A DNA stretch of 64,000 nucleotides, from positions 1 through 64,000 of the forward strand of contig NZ_MRDH01000015.1 in assembly GCF_002008225.1 (NCBI RefSeq), read 5' to 3'. Positions 16,973-25,645 of this stretch are shown one piece after another. Numbering within the stretch: the first letter of the stretch is position 1; each line of letters opens with the position of its first letter. A model generated the notes under the pieces. That model was not told the DNA's origin. It searched no databases and saw only the letters and a list, made by a program, of their open reading frames with translations. The DNA is from Agrobacterium salinitolerans (GTDB lineage Bacteria; Pseudomonadota; Alphaproteobacteria; Rhizobiales; Rhizobiaceae). The position numbers and the translations under genes were made by a program.

Positions 16973-17686
16973 CTATTGCGCTTCCGACAGCAACCTGTAT
17001 CGACGCTGGCTGGCAAGCATATGTTCGCGCATGGCTTTTCGCGCCGCATCCGGGTCCTGTTCGACGATGGCGCGCAGGATCGCCTCGTGCTCGGCCTGCA
17101 CTTTGCGAAGATAATTCGCATCACCAGTTTCCGGCAGCGTCGGGAATTGCCCACGCGGTATCGAGCGCGAGCCGAACTGACGCAGAGCCTCCAGATAAAA
17201 GCGGTTGTTGGTGGCGATCGCGATGGCCGTATGGAACTCATAATCGGCATCGACGGTGGTTTCACCCGCATCGATGGCGCGGGCCATTTTCCGGTGCGCC
17301 GCAGAGATTGCGGCCTCCTGCTGGGCGGTGCGGCGATAGGCGGCGATTGCGGCCGCCTCCCCTTCGGTCGCAAGCCTGAACTCCAGCATTTCCAGCGTTT
17401 CCGCGATGGTGCCGACTTCGGTTTGCGTCAGCTTCACGCCGGCCCACTCACTGGCGTTGCTGACAAAAACCCCCTTGCCCTGGATGGGAACGACATAGCC
17501 GGCGGAACGCAAATCCGCGATCGCCTCGCGAACCACGGTGCGGCTCACGCCATAGCTGCGCTCAAGCTCCGGCTCGGTGGGAAGCTGATCCCCATTCTTC
17601 AGTTTTCCACTGCGAATTTCTGCGCTGAGATTATCGATGATCTGTTGCGCCCGCCTCTCCCGCGGCCTCGCCTTGTCGCCCATCAT
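16973..17686 (-). CDS. GntR-family transcriptional regulator, FadR subfamily
   Basis: A 237-residue regulator. The winged helix at residues 12-80 has the GntR signature LSAEIRSGKLKNGDQLPTEPEL and YGVSRTVVREAIADLRSAGYV. The all-helical FCD effector domain covers about 90-230, with histidines and aspartates that bind a metal and usually a carboxylic or sugar acid. It lies upstream of uxuA on the same strand and divergent from the permease operon, so it probably represses both and is released by a uronate or mannonate-type ligand. Start codons at 17686 and 17683 are both possible. Confidence 0.9.
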   Translation of the reverse strand: MMGDKARPRERRAQQIIDNLSAEIRSGKLKNGDQLPTEPELERSYGVSRTVVREAIADLRSAGYVVPIQGKGVFVSNASEWAGVKLTQTEVGTIAETLEMLEFRLATEGEAAAIAAYRRTAQQEAAISAAHRKMARAIDAGETTVDADYEFHTAIAIATNNRFYLEALRQFGSRSIPRGQFPTLPETGDANYLRKVQAEHEAILRAIVEQDPDAARKAMREHMLASQRRYRLLSEAQ

Positions 17687-17726
17687 GCCACTCTTCCCTC
17701 TTGCAGAATACGAATCCCTTCGTTAC

Positions 17727-17756
17727 TCATATGATGACATGACCGCACATCATATG
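17727..17756. promoter_or_regulatory. Inverted-repeat operator candidate in the gntR/permease intergenic region
   Basis: CATATGATG (17728-17736) and CATCATATG (17748-17756) are exact reverse complements with 11 bases between them. Each contains the core of the TCATATGA octamer also found upstream of uxuA. The position, 41-70 bases upstream of gntR and 30-59 bases upstream of the leader ORF, suits a regulator controlling both directions. Confidence 0.55.
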
Positions 17757-17785
17757 TTTTCATGTTAACTCAGGGAGGAGTTGGG

Positions 17786-17896
17786 ATGAAGTACCATCGA
17801 GAGTTTTTGCAAAGGAGAATTGCGCGTCTGCGGCGAGCAGCGTGCAATACCCTGGCCGCTGACGGCTTTCTTACAGAGAAGTGCGGCCAGCAATGA
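17786..17896 (+). CDS. Possible 36-aa leader ORF coupled to the permease gene
   Basis: An ATG at 17786 follows a strong ribosome site (GGGAGGAG, 5-12 bases upstream). It opens a frame encoding MKYHREFLQRRIARLRRAAC and a further 16 residues. Its TGA overlaps the ATG of the permease (ATGA at 17893-17896), and the permease has no comparable ribosome site of its own. The peptide is basic in its first half and has no recognised family. It could be a translational leader or the remnant of a longer gene. The ribosome site and overlap support translation; a peptide function is not shown. Confidence 0.5.
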   Translation: MKYHREFLQRRIARLRRAACNTLAADGFLTEKCGQQ

Positions 17897-18921
17897 CGGA
17901 GATCTCACTGCGCGGGCTTGGACATCGTTTCCTGCAACTGATCGTCAGCCTCTTCATTCTTCTGTGCATCACCTTCATCATCGGCCGGGTCATGCCGACC
18001 GATCCGGTCGGTGCCATCGTCGGCGAACTTGCCGACCCCAAGGCCTACGAGGCCATGCGGGCGCGGCTGGGGCTCGACCTGCCGCTTTACCAGCAATTTT
18101 TCATCTACCTGCGCGGACTGCTGCATGGCGATTTCGGCATTGCTATCCTCACCGGCAACCCGGTTACCCGCGATCTGGCGCAGGCCTTTCCCGCAACCTT
18201 CGAACTTGCCACGCTAGCGATCATCATCTCGACGGTCATCGGCGTCCCACTCGGTCTTGCCGCCGCGCTCTTCCGCGACACCTTCATCGACAAGTTCGCG
18301 CGGGTCTTTGCGCTTGTGGGGCATTCGATACCGGTCTTCTGGTTCGGCATCGTCGGGCTGGTGATCTTTTATGCGAACCTCAACCTTGTCGCCGGACCCG
18401 GCCGGGTCGACGTCTTCTACGAAGGCATTGTCGAGCCGAAGACGGGGTTGATGCTCGTCGACAGCCTGCTTGCGGGCGAGACGGAAATCTTCTGGAACGC
18501 GCTTGGGCATATCATCCTGCCGGCCATCATCCTCGCCTATATGGCCATGGCCTACATCACCCGCATGACGAGGGCATTCACCCTTGAACAGCTCAGCCAG
18601 GACTATGTCATCGCAGCACGAGCGAAGGGCGTCAGCCCGGCACGCACCATAACCCGTCATGTACTGCCCAACATCGCCGTGCAGCTCATCACCGTTCTGG
18701 CTATCTCCTACGGCAACCTGCTGGAAGGCGCCGTGGTGACCGAGATCGTTTTTTCCTGGCCCGGCATCGGCCAGTACATGACGAATGCGCTGCTCATCGG
18801 CGATATGAATGCGATCCTCGCCGCCACAATCGTCATCGGCTTCATATTCATGTTGCTCAACTTCCTCGCCGATCTGGCCTACACCACGCTTGATCCCCGT
18901 ACACGGGAGGCTGCACGATGA
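17893..18921 (+). CDS. ABC transporter permease, DppB/OppB type
   Basis: A 342-residue inner-membrane permease with six predicted helices. The first helix is FLQLIVSLFILLCITFIIGRVMPTDPV, with the DppB-type loop that follows it. The family's EAA loop, which contacts the ATPase, is around DYVIAARAKGVSPARTITRHVLPN. The start at 17893 overlaps the end of the 36-aa leader. Its stop overlaps the start of the next permease (ATGA at 18918-18921). Together with the following three genes and the binding protein at 14262 it makes one Dpp/Opp-type importer. Confidence 0.93.
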   Translation: MTEISLRGLGHRFLQLIVSLFILLCITFIIGRVMPTDPVGAIVGELADPKAYEAMRARLGLDLPLYQQFFIYLRGLLHGDFGIAILTGNPVTRDLAQAFPATFELATLAIIISTVIGVPLGLAAALFRDTFIDKFARVFALVGHSIPVFWFGIVGLVIFYANLNLVAGPGRVDVFYEGIVEPKTGLMLVDSLLAGETEIFWNALGHIILPAIILAYMAMAYITRMTRAFTLEQLSQDYVIAARAKGVSPARTITRHVLPNIAVQLITVLAISYGNLLEGAVVTEIVFSWPGIGQYMTNALLIGDMNAILAATIVIGFIFMLLNFLADLAYTTLDPRTREAAR

Positions 18922-19817
18922 CTGATATCGCGCATAACAATACCGTTGATCGCCCCGGCGCCCTGTCGCGCCTCTCGACCACAACCATGCGGACGCTTCG
19001 TAAGCTCGCAGACGAACCGCTTGGCATGTTCGGCTTCGCCATTCTGGCCATTCTGGTCGTGGTTGCGATTTTCGCGCCACTCATTGCACCCTACGATCCT
19101 GCGCGCCAGGCGCTCGAAAACGCGCTCCAGCCTCCCAGCTGGGTGCATCTGGCCGGAACCGACGAATTCGGTCGCGACATTTTCAGCCGGCTCGTCTACG
19201 GCACCCGCATCACCATCCAGACGGTGCTGTCGGTCTCGGTTATCGTCGGTCCGATCGGCCTTGCCATCGGCGTCATGGCCGGCTTCTTTGGCGGGCGCAC
19301 CGACGCGATCTTGATGCGCGCGACCGATATCGTCCTGTCCTTCCCGTCACTCGTGCTGGCGCTTGCTTTTGCGGCCGCCATGGGCGCCGGTCTCGGCACG
19401 GCAATCATTGCGATCTCGCTCACCGCATGGCCGCCGATTGCGCGTCTTGCCCGCGCGGAAGCGCTTGTGGTGCGCAATACCGACTATGTCGCCGCCGCCC
19501 GTCTCTATGGCGCCTCGCCGATGCGCATCCTGTTTTTGTACATTGCGCCGATGTGCATTCCCTCGGTCATCGTTCGCCTGACGTTGAATATGGCCGGCAT
19601 CATCCTGACCGCCGCTTCACTGGGCTTCCTTGGCCTGGGAGCCCAGCCGCCGCTTCCGGAATGGGGCGCGATGATCTCCAGCGGCCGCAAATTCATGCTC
19701 GATTACTGGTGGGTCGCCGTCATGCCCGGCATCGCCATCCTGCTGACGAGCCTTGCCTTCAACATCGCCGGCGATACGCTGCGCGACCTTCTGGATCCGC
19801 GTCATGCCCGTTCCTGA
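18918..19817 (+). CDS. ABC transporter permease, DppC/OppC type
   Basis: A 299-residue permease. The N-terminal cytoplasmic stretch precedes a first helix GMFGFAILAILVVVAIFAPLIAPYDP. The typical DppC sequence HLAGTDEFGRDIFSRLVYGTR follows. The EAA loop is NTDYVAAARLYGASPMRILFLYIAP. The C-terminus is [20 protein letters not shown]. It overlaps both neighbours, by 4 bases upstream and 14 bases downstream, which indicates a tightly coupled operon. Confidence 0.93.
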   Translation: MTDIAHNNTVDRPGALSRLSTTTMRTLRKLADEPLGMFGFAILAILVVVAIFAPLIAPYDPARQALENALQPPSWVHLAGTDEFGRDIFSRLVYGTRITIQTVLSVSVIVGPIGLAIGVMAGFFGGRTDAILMRATDIVLSFPSLVLALAFAAAMGAGLGTAIIAISLTAWPPIARLARAEALVVRNTDYVAAARLYGASPMRILFLYIAPMCIPSVIVRLTLNMAGIILTAASLGFLGLGAQPPLPEWGAMISSGRKFMLDYWWVAVMPGIAILLTSLAFNIAGDTLRDLLDPRHARS

Positions 19818-20649
19818 TAGCTCCCCCATCCTTTCGGTCCGCGACCTCAATGTCCGTTTTGGCCGCAACACCATTCCTGCCGTGTCCAACGTCAATTTCG
19901 ATGTCGGGCGAGAAAGGGTCGGTATCGTCGGTGAGTCCGGCTCCGGCAAATCCACCACCGGCCGGGCCGCCATGCGGCTTTTGCCGAAAAGTGCAACGGT
20001 GACGGCAGAGAGAATGGATTTTCTCGGCGAACCGCTTCTTTCAAAATCCGAGCGGCAAATGGGCGCGATCCGCGGCAGCGAGATGGCGCTGATCATGCAG
20101 GACCCGCGTTATTCGCTCAACCCGGTGCTGCCCATCGGCAAACAGGTGGCGGAAGCCGCCGAACTGCATCTGGCGCTGACCGGAAAGGCGGCGAGAGATG
20201 CAGCCCGTGACATGTTGCTGCGTGTGCGCATCAACGATCCTGATCGTGTCATGGCACTTTATCCGCACCAGATATCGGGCGGCATGGGCCAGCGTGTGAT
20301 GATCGCCATGATGCTGCTCGCCAAGCCGAAACTCGTCATCGCCGATGAGCCGACCTCGGCCCTCGATGTCAGTGTGCGCAAGGATGTGCTCTTGCTCCTG
20401 GACGAGATGGTGCGCGAGAATAATTCCGGACTTATCCTTATCAGCCATGACATCCGCATGGTCGCGGCCTTCTGCGAGCGTGTGCTGGTCATGTATGGCG
20501 GGCGCGTCGTGGAAACGCTGACGAAGCTGGAGGATGCGCAACATCCCTATACGCGGGGCCTGATCGCGGCCATGCCCGATCCCCGCAATCCGGTTAGGCG
20601 TCTCAAGGTGCTGGATCGTCAGGCAATCGACGCGGAGGTGCTGCGATGA
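19804..20649 (+). CDS. ABC transporter ATP-binding protein, DppD/OppD type
   Basis: A 281-residue ATPase subunit. Walker A is GESGSGKST near residue 40, the signature is [10 protein letters not shown], and Walker B is [13 protein letters not shown]. The C-terminal [13 protein letters not shown] segment is typical of oligopeptide ATPases. The family's C-terminal iron-sulphur-type cysteines are not present. I chose the ATG at 19804, inside the end of the DppC-type gene, because the open frame further upstream is out-of-phase permease sequence. Confidence 0.9.
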   Translation: MPVPDSSPILSVRDLNVRFGRNTIPAVSNVNFDVGRERVGIVGESGSGKSTTGRAAMRLLPKSATVTAERMDFLGEPLLSKSERQMGAIRGSEMALIMQDPRYSLNPVLPIGKQVAEAAELHLALTGKAARDAARDMLLRVRINDPDRVMALYPHQISGGMGQRVMIAMMLLAKPKLVIADEPTSALDVSVRKDVLLLLDEMVRENNSGLILISHDIRMVAAFCERVLVMYGGRVVETLTKLEDAQHPYTRGLIAAMPDPRNPVRRLKVLDRQAIDAEVLR

Positions 20650-21383
20650 TCACAGTAGACAAACTCGACGTCGTCTACGGCGTAAAGGAAAAGAGCAATC
20701 ACGTCGTGCGCGGCGTCAGCCTCACGGTCAACAAGGGGGAAACCCTTGGCATCGTCGGCGAAAGCGGCTGCGGCAAGTCCACCTTGTTGCGCTCGCTGGC
20801 TGGGCTGGAGGCCGGCTGGACCGGCTCCATAAGCTTTAATGGCAAACCGGTCGGGAAGACCCGCAGTCGCGACGAACTGAAACTGGCCCAGATGGTGTTT
20901 CAGGACCCCTACGGTTCGCTGCACCCGCGCCACCGCATCGGCCGGGCTCTCGCCGAACCGATCCGCGCCTTGGGGCTTGGCGACGGCTGGTCGAAGGTTC
21001 CGGCCGCGCTGCAACAGGTGGGCCTGCCCGCACATTTCGCCGAGCGTTTCCCGCATGAACTTTCCGGCGGCCAGCGCCAGCGCGTGGCGATCGCCCGCGC
21101 GCTGATCCTAGAACCGCCGATCCTGCTGCTCGACGAGCCGACATCTGCACTCGACGTCTCCATTCAGGCGGAAATCCTGAACCTGCTTGCCGACCAGCGC
21201 GAAGAACGCGACCTGACCTTTGTCCTCGTCAGCCACGACCTCGCGGTGATCGCCCATATGTGCGACCGCGTTCTGGTGATGCAGAACGGCGTGTTTGTCG
21301 ATGAGTTGACCAAGGCCGACCTTGAAGCGGGTATTACCCATGCCGCCTATTCAGGCGAGCTGTTCGAAAGCAGCTTTCTTTGA
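20646..21383 (+). CDS. ABC transporter ATP-binding protein, DppF/OppF type
   Basis: A 245-residue ATPase subunit, shorter than most OppF proteins (about 320) because the C-terminal extension is nearly absent. Walker A is GESGCGKST, the Q-loop is MVFQDPYGSLHPRH, the signature is ELSGGQRQRVAIARAL and Walker B is [12 protein letters not shown]. Its ATG overlaps the stop of the preceding gene (ATGA). It closes the permease operon and is followed by a possible terminator at 21409-21427. Confidence 0.92.
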   Translation: MITVDKLDVVYGVKEKSNHVVRGVSLTVNKGETLGIVGESGCGKSTLLRSLAGLEAGWTGSISFNGKPVGKTRSRDELKLAQMVFQDPYGSLHPRHRIGRALAEPIRALGLGDGWSKVPAALQQVGLPAHFAERFPHELSGGQRQRVAIARALILEPPILLLDEPTSALDVSIQAEILNLLADQREERDLTFVLVSHDLAVIAHMCDRVLVMQNGVFVDELTKADLEAGITHAAYSGELFESSFL

Positions 21384-21408
21384 AATGACCGGTCGCGATG
21401 ACGGCGAC

Positions 21409-21430
21409 GCCCGAAGCGCGGTCGGGCTTT
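21409..21430 (+). terminator. Possible terminator of the Dpp-type operon
   Basis: GCCCGA (21409-21414) and TCGGGC (21422-21427) can pair around a seven-base loop, followed by TTT. The stem is short. It sits between the convergent ends of the importer operon and the sugar ABC operon. Confidence 0.4.
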
Positions 21431-21479
21431 CCCGGACATGCCCGGCGTCTGCGGCTCGTAACCGCCGTAGATGCCAAAG

Positions 21480-22532
21480 TCAGTTCAGACGATTGCCGTT
21501 CTCATCCGAGAACAGATGAATTCCGTCCAGAGCCGGTGAAATTCTTATCTCCTCGCCGACCGCCTGTCCTATACGTTCGCGAAAGACGCCGAGCACCCGT
21601 GAACCACCGAGTGTCATGGTGACCTGCGTTTCCGATCCCAGCGGTTCGACGAGCAGGATTTCGGCCGGCACGCCGGAAGGGTCAAGCGCGAAGTGCTCCG
21701 GGCGGATGCCATAAGTGGCCCCTCTTCCCGCAAGAGCTGCGGCAGCGGCCGGCAGCGGCAGGACCACACCGCCGGTTTCAAAACCGGCTTGCGATATCAC
21801 GCCAGGCAGGAAATTCATGGAGGGGGAACCGATGAAGCCGGCAACGAACTGGTTTGCCGGACGGTCGTAAAGTTCAAGCGGTGTGCCGACCTGCTCGACC
21901 CTGCCGCCATTCAGAACGACGACCCTGTCCGCCATCGTCATCGCCTCCACCTGGTCATGCGTCACATAGATCGTGGTGGTTTTGAGCTTCTGGTGCAGCG
22001 CCTTGATCTCGCCGCGCATGACGACGCGCAGTTTCGCGTCGAGATTGGACAGGGGTTCGTCGAACAGGAACACCTGCGGATTGCGAACGATAGCCCGGCC
22101 CATGGCGACACGCTGACGCTGGCCGCCGGAAAGCTGGCGTGGATAACGGTCGAGTAAGGCGGTAAGGCCAAGGATTTCGGCAGCCCAGTTCACTTTCTCG
22201 GCGATGTCCTGCTTGCTCGAACCCCGATGCTCCAGCGAAAAACCCATATTGCTGGCGACCGTCATATGCGGATAAAGAGCGTATGACTGGAACACCATGG
22301 CGATATCGCGGTCCTTCGGGTCGAGATCGTTGACTATCCGCTCGCCGATCCTGAGTTCGCCACCGGTAATCGTTTCGAGACCGGCGACCATCCGCAGCAG
22401 GGTCGACTTGCCGCAGCCGGAGGGGCCGACAAGAACGACGAATTCGCCATCGTTGATGTCGAGATCGACGCCGTGAATGGTTTTTACCGCGCCATAGCTT
22501 TTGCGGATGTCGGACAGGGAAACATTAGCCAT
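21480..22532 (-). CDS. Sugar ABC transporter ATP-binding protein (UgpC/MalK family)
   Basis: A 350-residue ATPase subunit. The nucleotide-binding domain has Walker A GPSGCGKST, Q-loop VFQSYALYPHMTV, signature QLSGGQRQRVAMGRAI, and Walker B VFLFDEPLSNLDAKLR. The C-terminal TOBE/regulatory domain is recognisable from VGTPLELYDRPANQFVAGFIGSPSMNF and YGIRPEHF. It is the last gene of the LacI-controlled operon (28323 to 21480), 17 bases after the permease. Such ATPases often serve more than one sugar importer. Confidence 0.93.
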   Translation of the reverse strand: MANVSLSDIRKSYGAVKTIHGVDLDINDGEFVVLVGPSGCGKSTLLRMVAGLETITGGELRIGERIVNDLDPKDRDIAMVFQSYALYPHMTVASNMGFSLEHRGSSKQDIAEKVNWAAEILGLTALLDRYPRQLSGGQRQRVAMGRAIVRNPQVFLFDEPLSNLDAKLRVVMRGEIKALHQKLKTTTIYVTHDQVEAMTMADRVVVLNGGRVEQVGTPLELYDRPANQFVAGFIGSPSMNFLPGVISQAGFETGGVVLPLPAAAAALAGRGATYGIRPEHFALDPSGVPAEILLVEPLGSETQVTMTLGGSRVLGVFRERIGQAVGEEIRISPALDGIHLFSDENGNRLN

Positions 22533-22549
22533 CGATTAAATCCGGTTCT

Positions 22550-23392
22550 TCAGCCCTTGAGGCCGGTATGGGCGAGGCCTTCGACGAACTGCTTCTGGGC
22601 AATCACGAAGACGATGAGCACGGGCAGCGCCGTCAGCGTCGCTGCGGCAAGCTGGATATTCCACATCGGTCCGCCATAGGCGTCGGTATATTGGGTCAGC
22701 GCCTGCGGCAGCGTGAACATCTCGGCGCTGGAGAGAAAGACGATAGGCTCGAGGAACAGGTTCCAGGAGTGCAGGAAGGTGAAGATTGCGACCGAGGCCA
22801 GCGCCGGTTTGGCGAGCGGCAGTGCGATCTTGCGAAAAATCTTGAAGCGCCCGAGACCATCGACGCGCGCCGCCTCTTCCAACTCGCCTGGAAGCGTCAC
22901 GAAAAACTGCCGCATGACGAAGGTGGCAAAGACACTGGGCGCGCCGAAGATCGGCACGAGGATGAGCGGCCAATGCGTGTTGACCATGCCCGCCTTCAGA
23001 AACATCTGAAAAAGCGGCACGATCGTCACCTCCGACGGAATGAGCAGGCCAAGCAGCACGATCATGAAGATGGCGTTGGAACCCGGAAACCGGATCCGCG
23101 CAAAAGCATATCCCGCCATCGAGGAAATGATCATGGTTCCCACTGTCACCACAGCGGCAATATAGGCGGAATTCCAATATTGCCGCACGAAAGGCTGCAG
23201 CTCGAAGACCTTCGAATAGGTCGTCCAGTCATAGCTCTGCGGGATGAGCTGCGGCGGGAAGGCGAAGATGTCGCTGATGGGCTTGATGGACGAAGTCACC
23301 ATCCACCAGGTCGGAAAGACGAAGGGGATCAGCAGCACGCACAACAGCCCGTAGAGAGCCACCTGCATACGGGGGGAAAGGTCAGCTTTCAT
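22550..23392 (-). CDS. Sugar ABC transporter permease (MalG/UgpE type)
   Basis: A 280-residue permease with six predicted helices. It starts MKADLSPRMQVALYGLLCVLLIPFVFPTWWMVTSSIK. The EAA loop is LPGELEEAARVDGLGRFKIFRKIALPLAKPAL, typical of carbohydrate importers. Its start lies 11 bases inside the preceding permease gene. The substrate cannot be read from the sequence. Confidence 0.93.
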   Translation of the reverse strand: MKADLSPRMQVALYGLLCVLLIPFVFPTWWMVTSSIKPISDIFAFPPQLIPQSYDWTTYSKVFELQPFVRQYWNSAYIAAVVTVGTMIISSMAGYAFARIRFPGSNAIFMIVLLGLLIPSEVTIVPLFQMFLKAGMVNTHWPLILVPIFGAPSVFATFVMRQFFVTLPGELEEAARVDGLGRFKIFRKIALPLAKPALASVAIFTFLHSWNLFLEPIVFLSSAEMFTLPQALTQYTDAYGGPMWNIQLAAATLTALPVLIVFVIAQKQFVEGLAHTGLKG

Positions 23393-24314
23393 AAAAGACG
23401 ATCCTTTTGCGCATCTGCCATTGGGCGAAGGTCAATACCGCGACGATCAGGAACAGCAGGATGGAAAGCGTGGAGCCATAACCGAAGAAATGGAACTGGA
23501 AGGCCTGCTGGTAGAGGTAATAGACCAGCACCGTTGTCGACAGACCCGGACCGCCTTGGGTCAGGACAGCGATCTGCGCAAAGACCTGCAGCGAGCCGAC
23601 GATGGTGATGATCGAGGTCAACAGGATCGTCGGGCTGATCAGCGGCAGGGTAATGCGACGAAACTGCTTGAAGACGGGCGCACCATCGATGCGGGCCGCC
23701 TCATAGAGTTCCTTCGGCACGCCCTGAAGTGCCGCCAGAAACAGGATCATGTTAAGCCCGACATTCTTGAAGACCTGCACGACGATGACGGAAATCATCG
23801 CGGTCGTTTCCTCACGCAGCCAATTTGGGCCTTCGATGCCGATCATCAGCAACATGCCGTTGATGCCGCCGTTCTTCTGCAGCAGGAAACCCCAGACGAT
23901 CGTCCAGGCAACCAGCGACACGACGACCGGCGAGAAGAACAGGGTCCTGAAGATGGCAATGCCGGCCAGTTTTTGGTTCAGCAACACGGCCAGAAGCAGC
24001 GCCAGCGACAGGTTGAACACGACTAGCCCGGCGGAGAAGATCGCGGTCGCGCCCAGCACCTCACGAAGATTGCCGTCCTCCATCAACATCCGGTAGTTCT
24101 GGGCGCCCGTATAGGTGAAGGTGTTGGCCAGCACATTCCATTCATGCAGCGAATACCAGAACACCAGCCCGAGCGGGATCAGCACGAAAATGATAATCCC
24201 GATCAGTTGCGGGGCAATGAACAGGAAGCCTGCAAGGCTGTCGCGCCGCGCGATGGTCCAGAACGCCGACACCGGGCGATCTGGACGACGGGTAACTTCC
24301 TGCGCGACAGCCAT
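23382..24314 (-). CDS. Sugar ABC transporter permease (MalF/UgpA type)
   Basis: A 310-residue permease. After about 30 cytoplasmic residues the first helix is LAGFLFIAPQLIGIIIFVLIPLGLVFWYSLHEWN. The EAA loop is VPKELYEAARIDGAPVFKQFRRITLPLI. The gene starts 10 bases after the binding-protein stop. With the MalG-type partner it forms the membrane channel of the importer. Confidence 0.93.
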   Translation of the reverse strand: MAVAQEVTRRPDRPVSAFWTIARRDSLAGFLFIAPQLIGIIIFVLIPLGLVFWYSLHEWNVLANTFTYTGAQNYRMLMEDGNLREVLGATAIFSAGLVVFNLSLALLLAVLLNQKLAGIAIFRTLFFSPVVVSLVAWTIVWGFLLQKNGGINGMLLMIGIEGPNWLREETTAMISVIVVQVFKNVGLNMILFLAALQGVPKELYEAARIDGAPVFKQFRRITLPLISPTILLTSIITIVGSLQVFAQIAVLTQGGPGLSTTVLVYYLYQQAFQFHFFGYGSTLSILLFLIVAVLTFAQWQMRKRIVFYES

Positions 24315-24324
24315 CGTTTTCTCC

Positions 24325-25596
24325 TCAGCGCTTCAAGAGCGGCCCGATCTGGCCGCAGATTTTTTGAAGCGCACCGGCGACATCGGCCTGCGGCCGCCAG
24401 ACCGCGTCGAGGTTTGAGCGCACAATCTGCTGGATCTGGGCAAAACCGGTGTGGCCGGGCATGACCTTGCCGGTCGCGATGCCCGATATGACGACCTTTT
24501 CAATCTGCTCCTCGCTGAGCAGCGGATTGGTCTTTTTCAGCACCTGCGCATTCAGCAAAGACTTGCGCGCTGAAGGGAAGAACTGGCTGAGCTTGGCGGA
24601 ATTTTCCGGATTGGTCATGTAAGCGACGAACTCCGCCGCGGTCTGCGCATTCTTGCCGGACTGCATGACGCCGATGCCCGCCTGGCCGATCAGCGCATAC
24701 TCGCCGGCAGGGCCCTTCGGAAGAGGCACGAGGTCCCAACCGAACGGCTTGTCCTTCGGCAGAAGCGAGGCGCGGCTGATCTGTGTAATCGTCATTGCCG
24801 CATTGCCTGCAAAGAAATCGACCGTCTCGCCGGGACCAGGAATGGCCTTCTTGTCGAAGATGGCGTCGTGGATGAACGAAATGGCATCCGCCATCGGCTT
24901 TTCCGCCATGGTGCAGGTTGCGCCGTCAGCGCTCCAGGGGGAAGCACCCCAACCATTCCAGACCGAGGTGAGATATTGCCAGCTCTGGTAATTGAAATCG
25001 CGGACGACAAGGCCGCCCTTGCCGGTCTTGGCGACAGCCGAGGCCGTGGCGATGGCGTTTTCCCAGGTCCATTCGCCGGCAGCGATCATGTCGGCAGGGG
25101 TTTTGGCGCCGGCGGATTTGATGAGATCATTGTTGACGAAGACGGCAAAGGGTGACGTCGAGAACGGATAGGCGTAAAGCGTACCGTCCTGCGACCAGCG
25201 TTCCGTGGCCCCGGCGCTGACTTCCTCAAGATTATAGCCTGGCGCGGCCTTCAGCGTGTCGGTGAGCGGGTAGAGCGCGCCGGACTTGACGAAGTCATAG
25301 GCCGACGTCTCGAAAATCCAGGCCATGTCAGGCGGGTTGCCGCCCGCGATCTGGGTGGTGAGCGCCGTCGTGTAGGTATCAAATGGCAGGGACTCATAGG
25401 TAACGCTGACATTTGGATGATCCTTTTTAAAACCCGCTGCGATATCGTTGAAGAGCTTCAGATGCGCCTCATTGGCGCTCCAGATCGTCATGCGCAGATT
25501 GACTGCATCCTGCGCCTTGGCAGCACCGCCAAGCGTAAACGAGCCGATAAGCGCAAGCGCACAGGCCGTGGATTTCAGTTTAAAATGATTGTTCAT
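24325..25596 (-). CDS. Sugar ABC transporter substrate-binding protein (family 1)
   Basis: A 423-residue periplasmic binding protein with a signal peptide (LKSTACALALIGSFTLGGAAKAQ) cleaved after about residue 29. The family 1 fold is shown by VNLRMTIWSANEAHLKLFNDIAAGFKKDHPNVSVTYE and TTQIAGGNPPDMAWIFETSAYDFV. GGAGGA precedes the start. It lies between the FAD oxidoreductase and the permeases. Family members bind mono- and oligosaccharides or polyols; the ligand here is unknown. Confidence 0.93.
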   Translation of the reverse strand: MNNHFKLKSTACALALIGSFTLGGAAKAQDAVNLRMTIWSANEAHLKLFNDIAAGFKKDHPNVSVTYESLPFDTYTTALTTQIAGGNPPDMAWIFETSAYDFVKSGALYPLTDTLKAAPGYNLEEVSAGATERWSQDGTLYAYPFSTSPFAVFVNNDLIKSAGAKTPADMIAAGEWTWENAIATASAVAKTGKGGLVVRDFNYQSWQYLTSVWNGWGASPWSADGATCTMAEKPMADAISFIHDAIFDKKAIPGPGETVDFFAGNAAMTITQISRASLLPKDKPFGWDLVPLPKGPAGEYALIGQAGIGVMQSGKNAQTAAEFVAYMTNPENSAKLSQFFPSARKSLLNAQVLKKTNPLLSEEQIEKVVISGIATGKVMPGHTGFAQIQQIVRSNLDAVWRPQADVAGALQKICGQIGPLLKR

Positions 25597-25645
25597 TCCC
25601 GGTCCTCCTCCAAAGATGGGTTCGATCAGACGGCAAACCGCCGTC

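Noticed and set aside
16906-17373. Upstream extension of the uxuA frame
   Set aside because: It overlaps gntR in another phase and has no family sequence; the ATG at 16905 has a good ribosome site.
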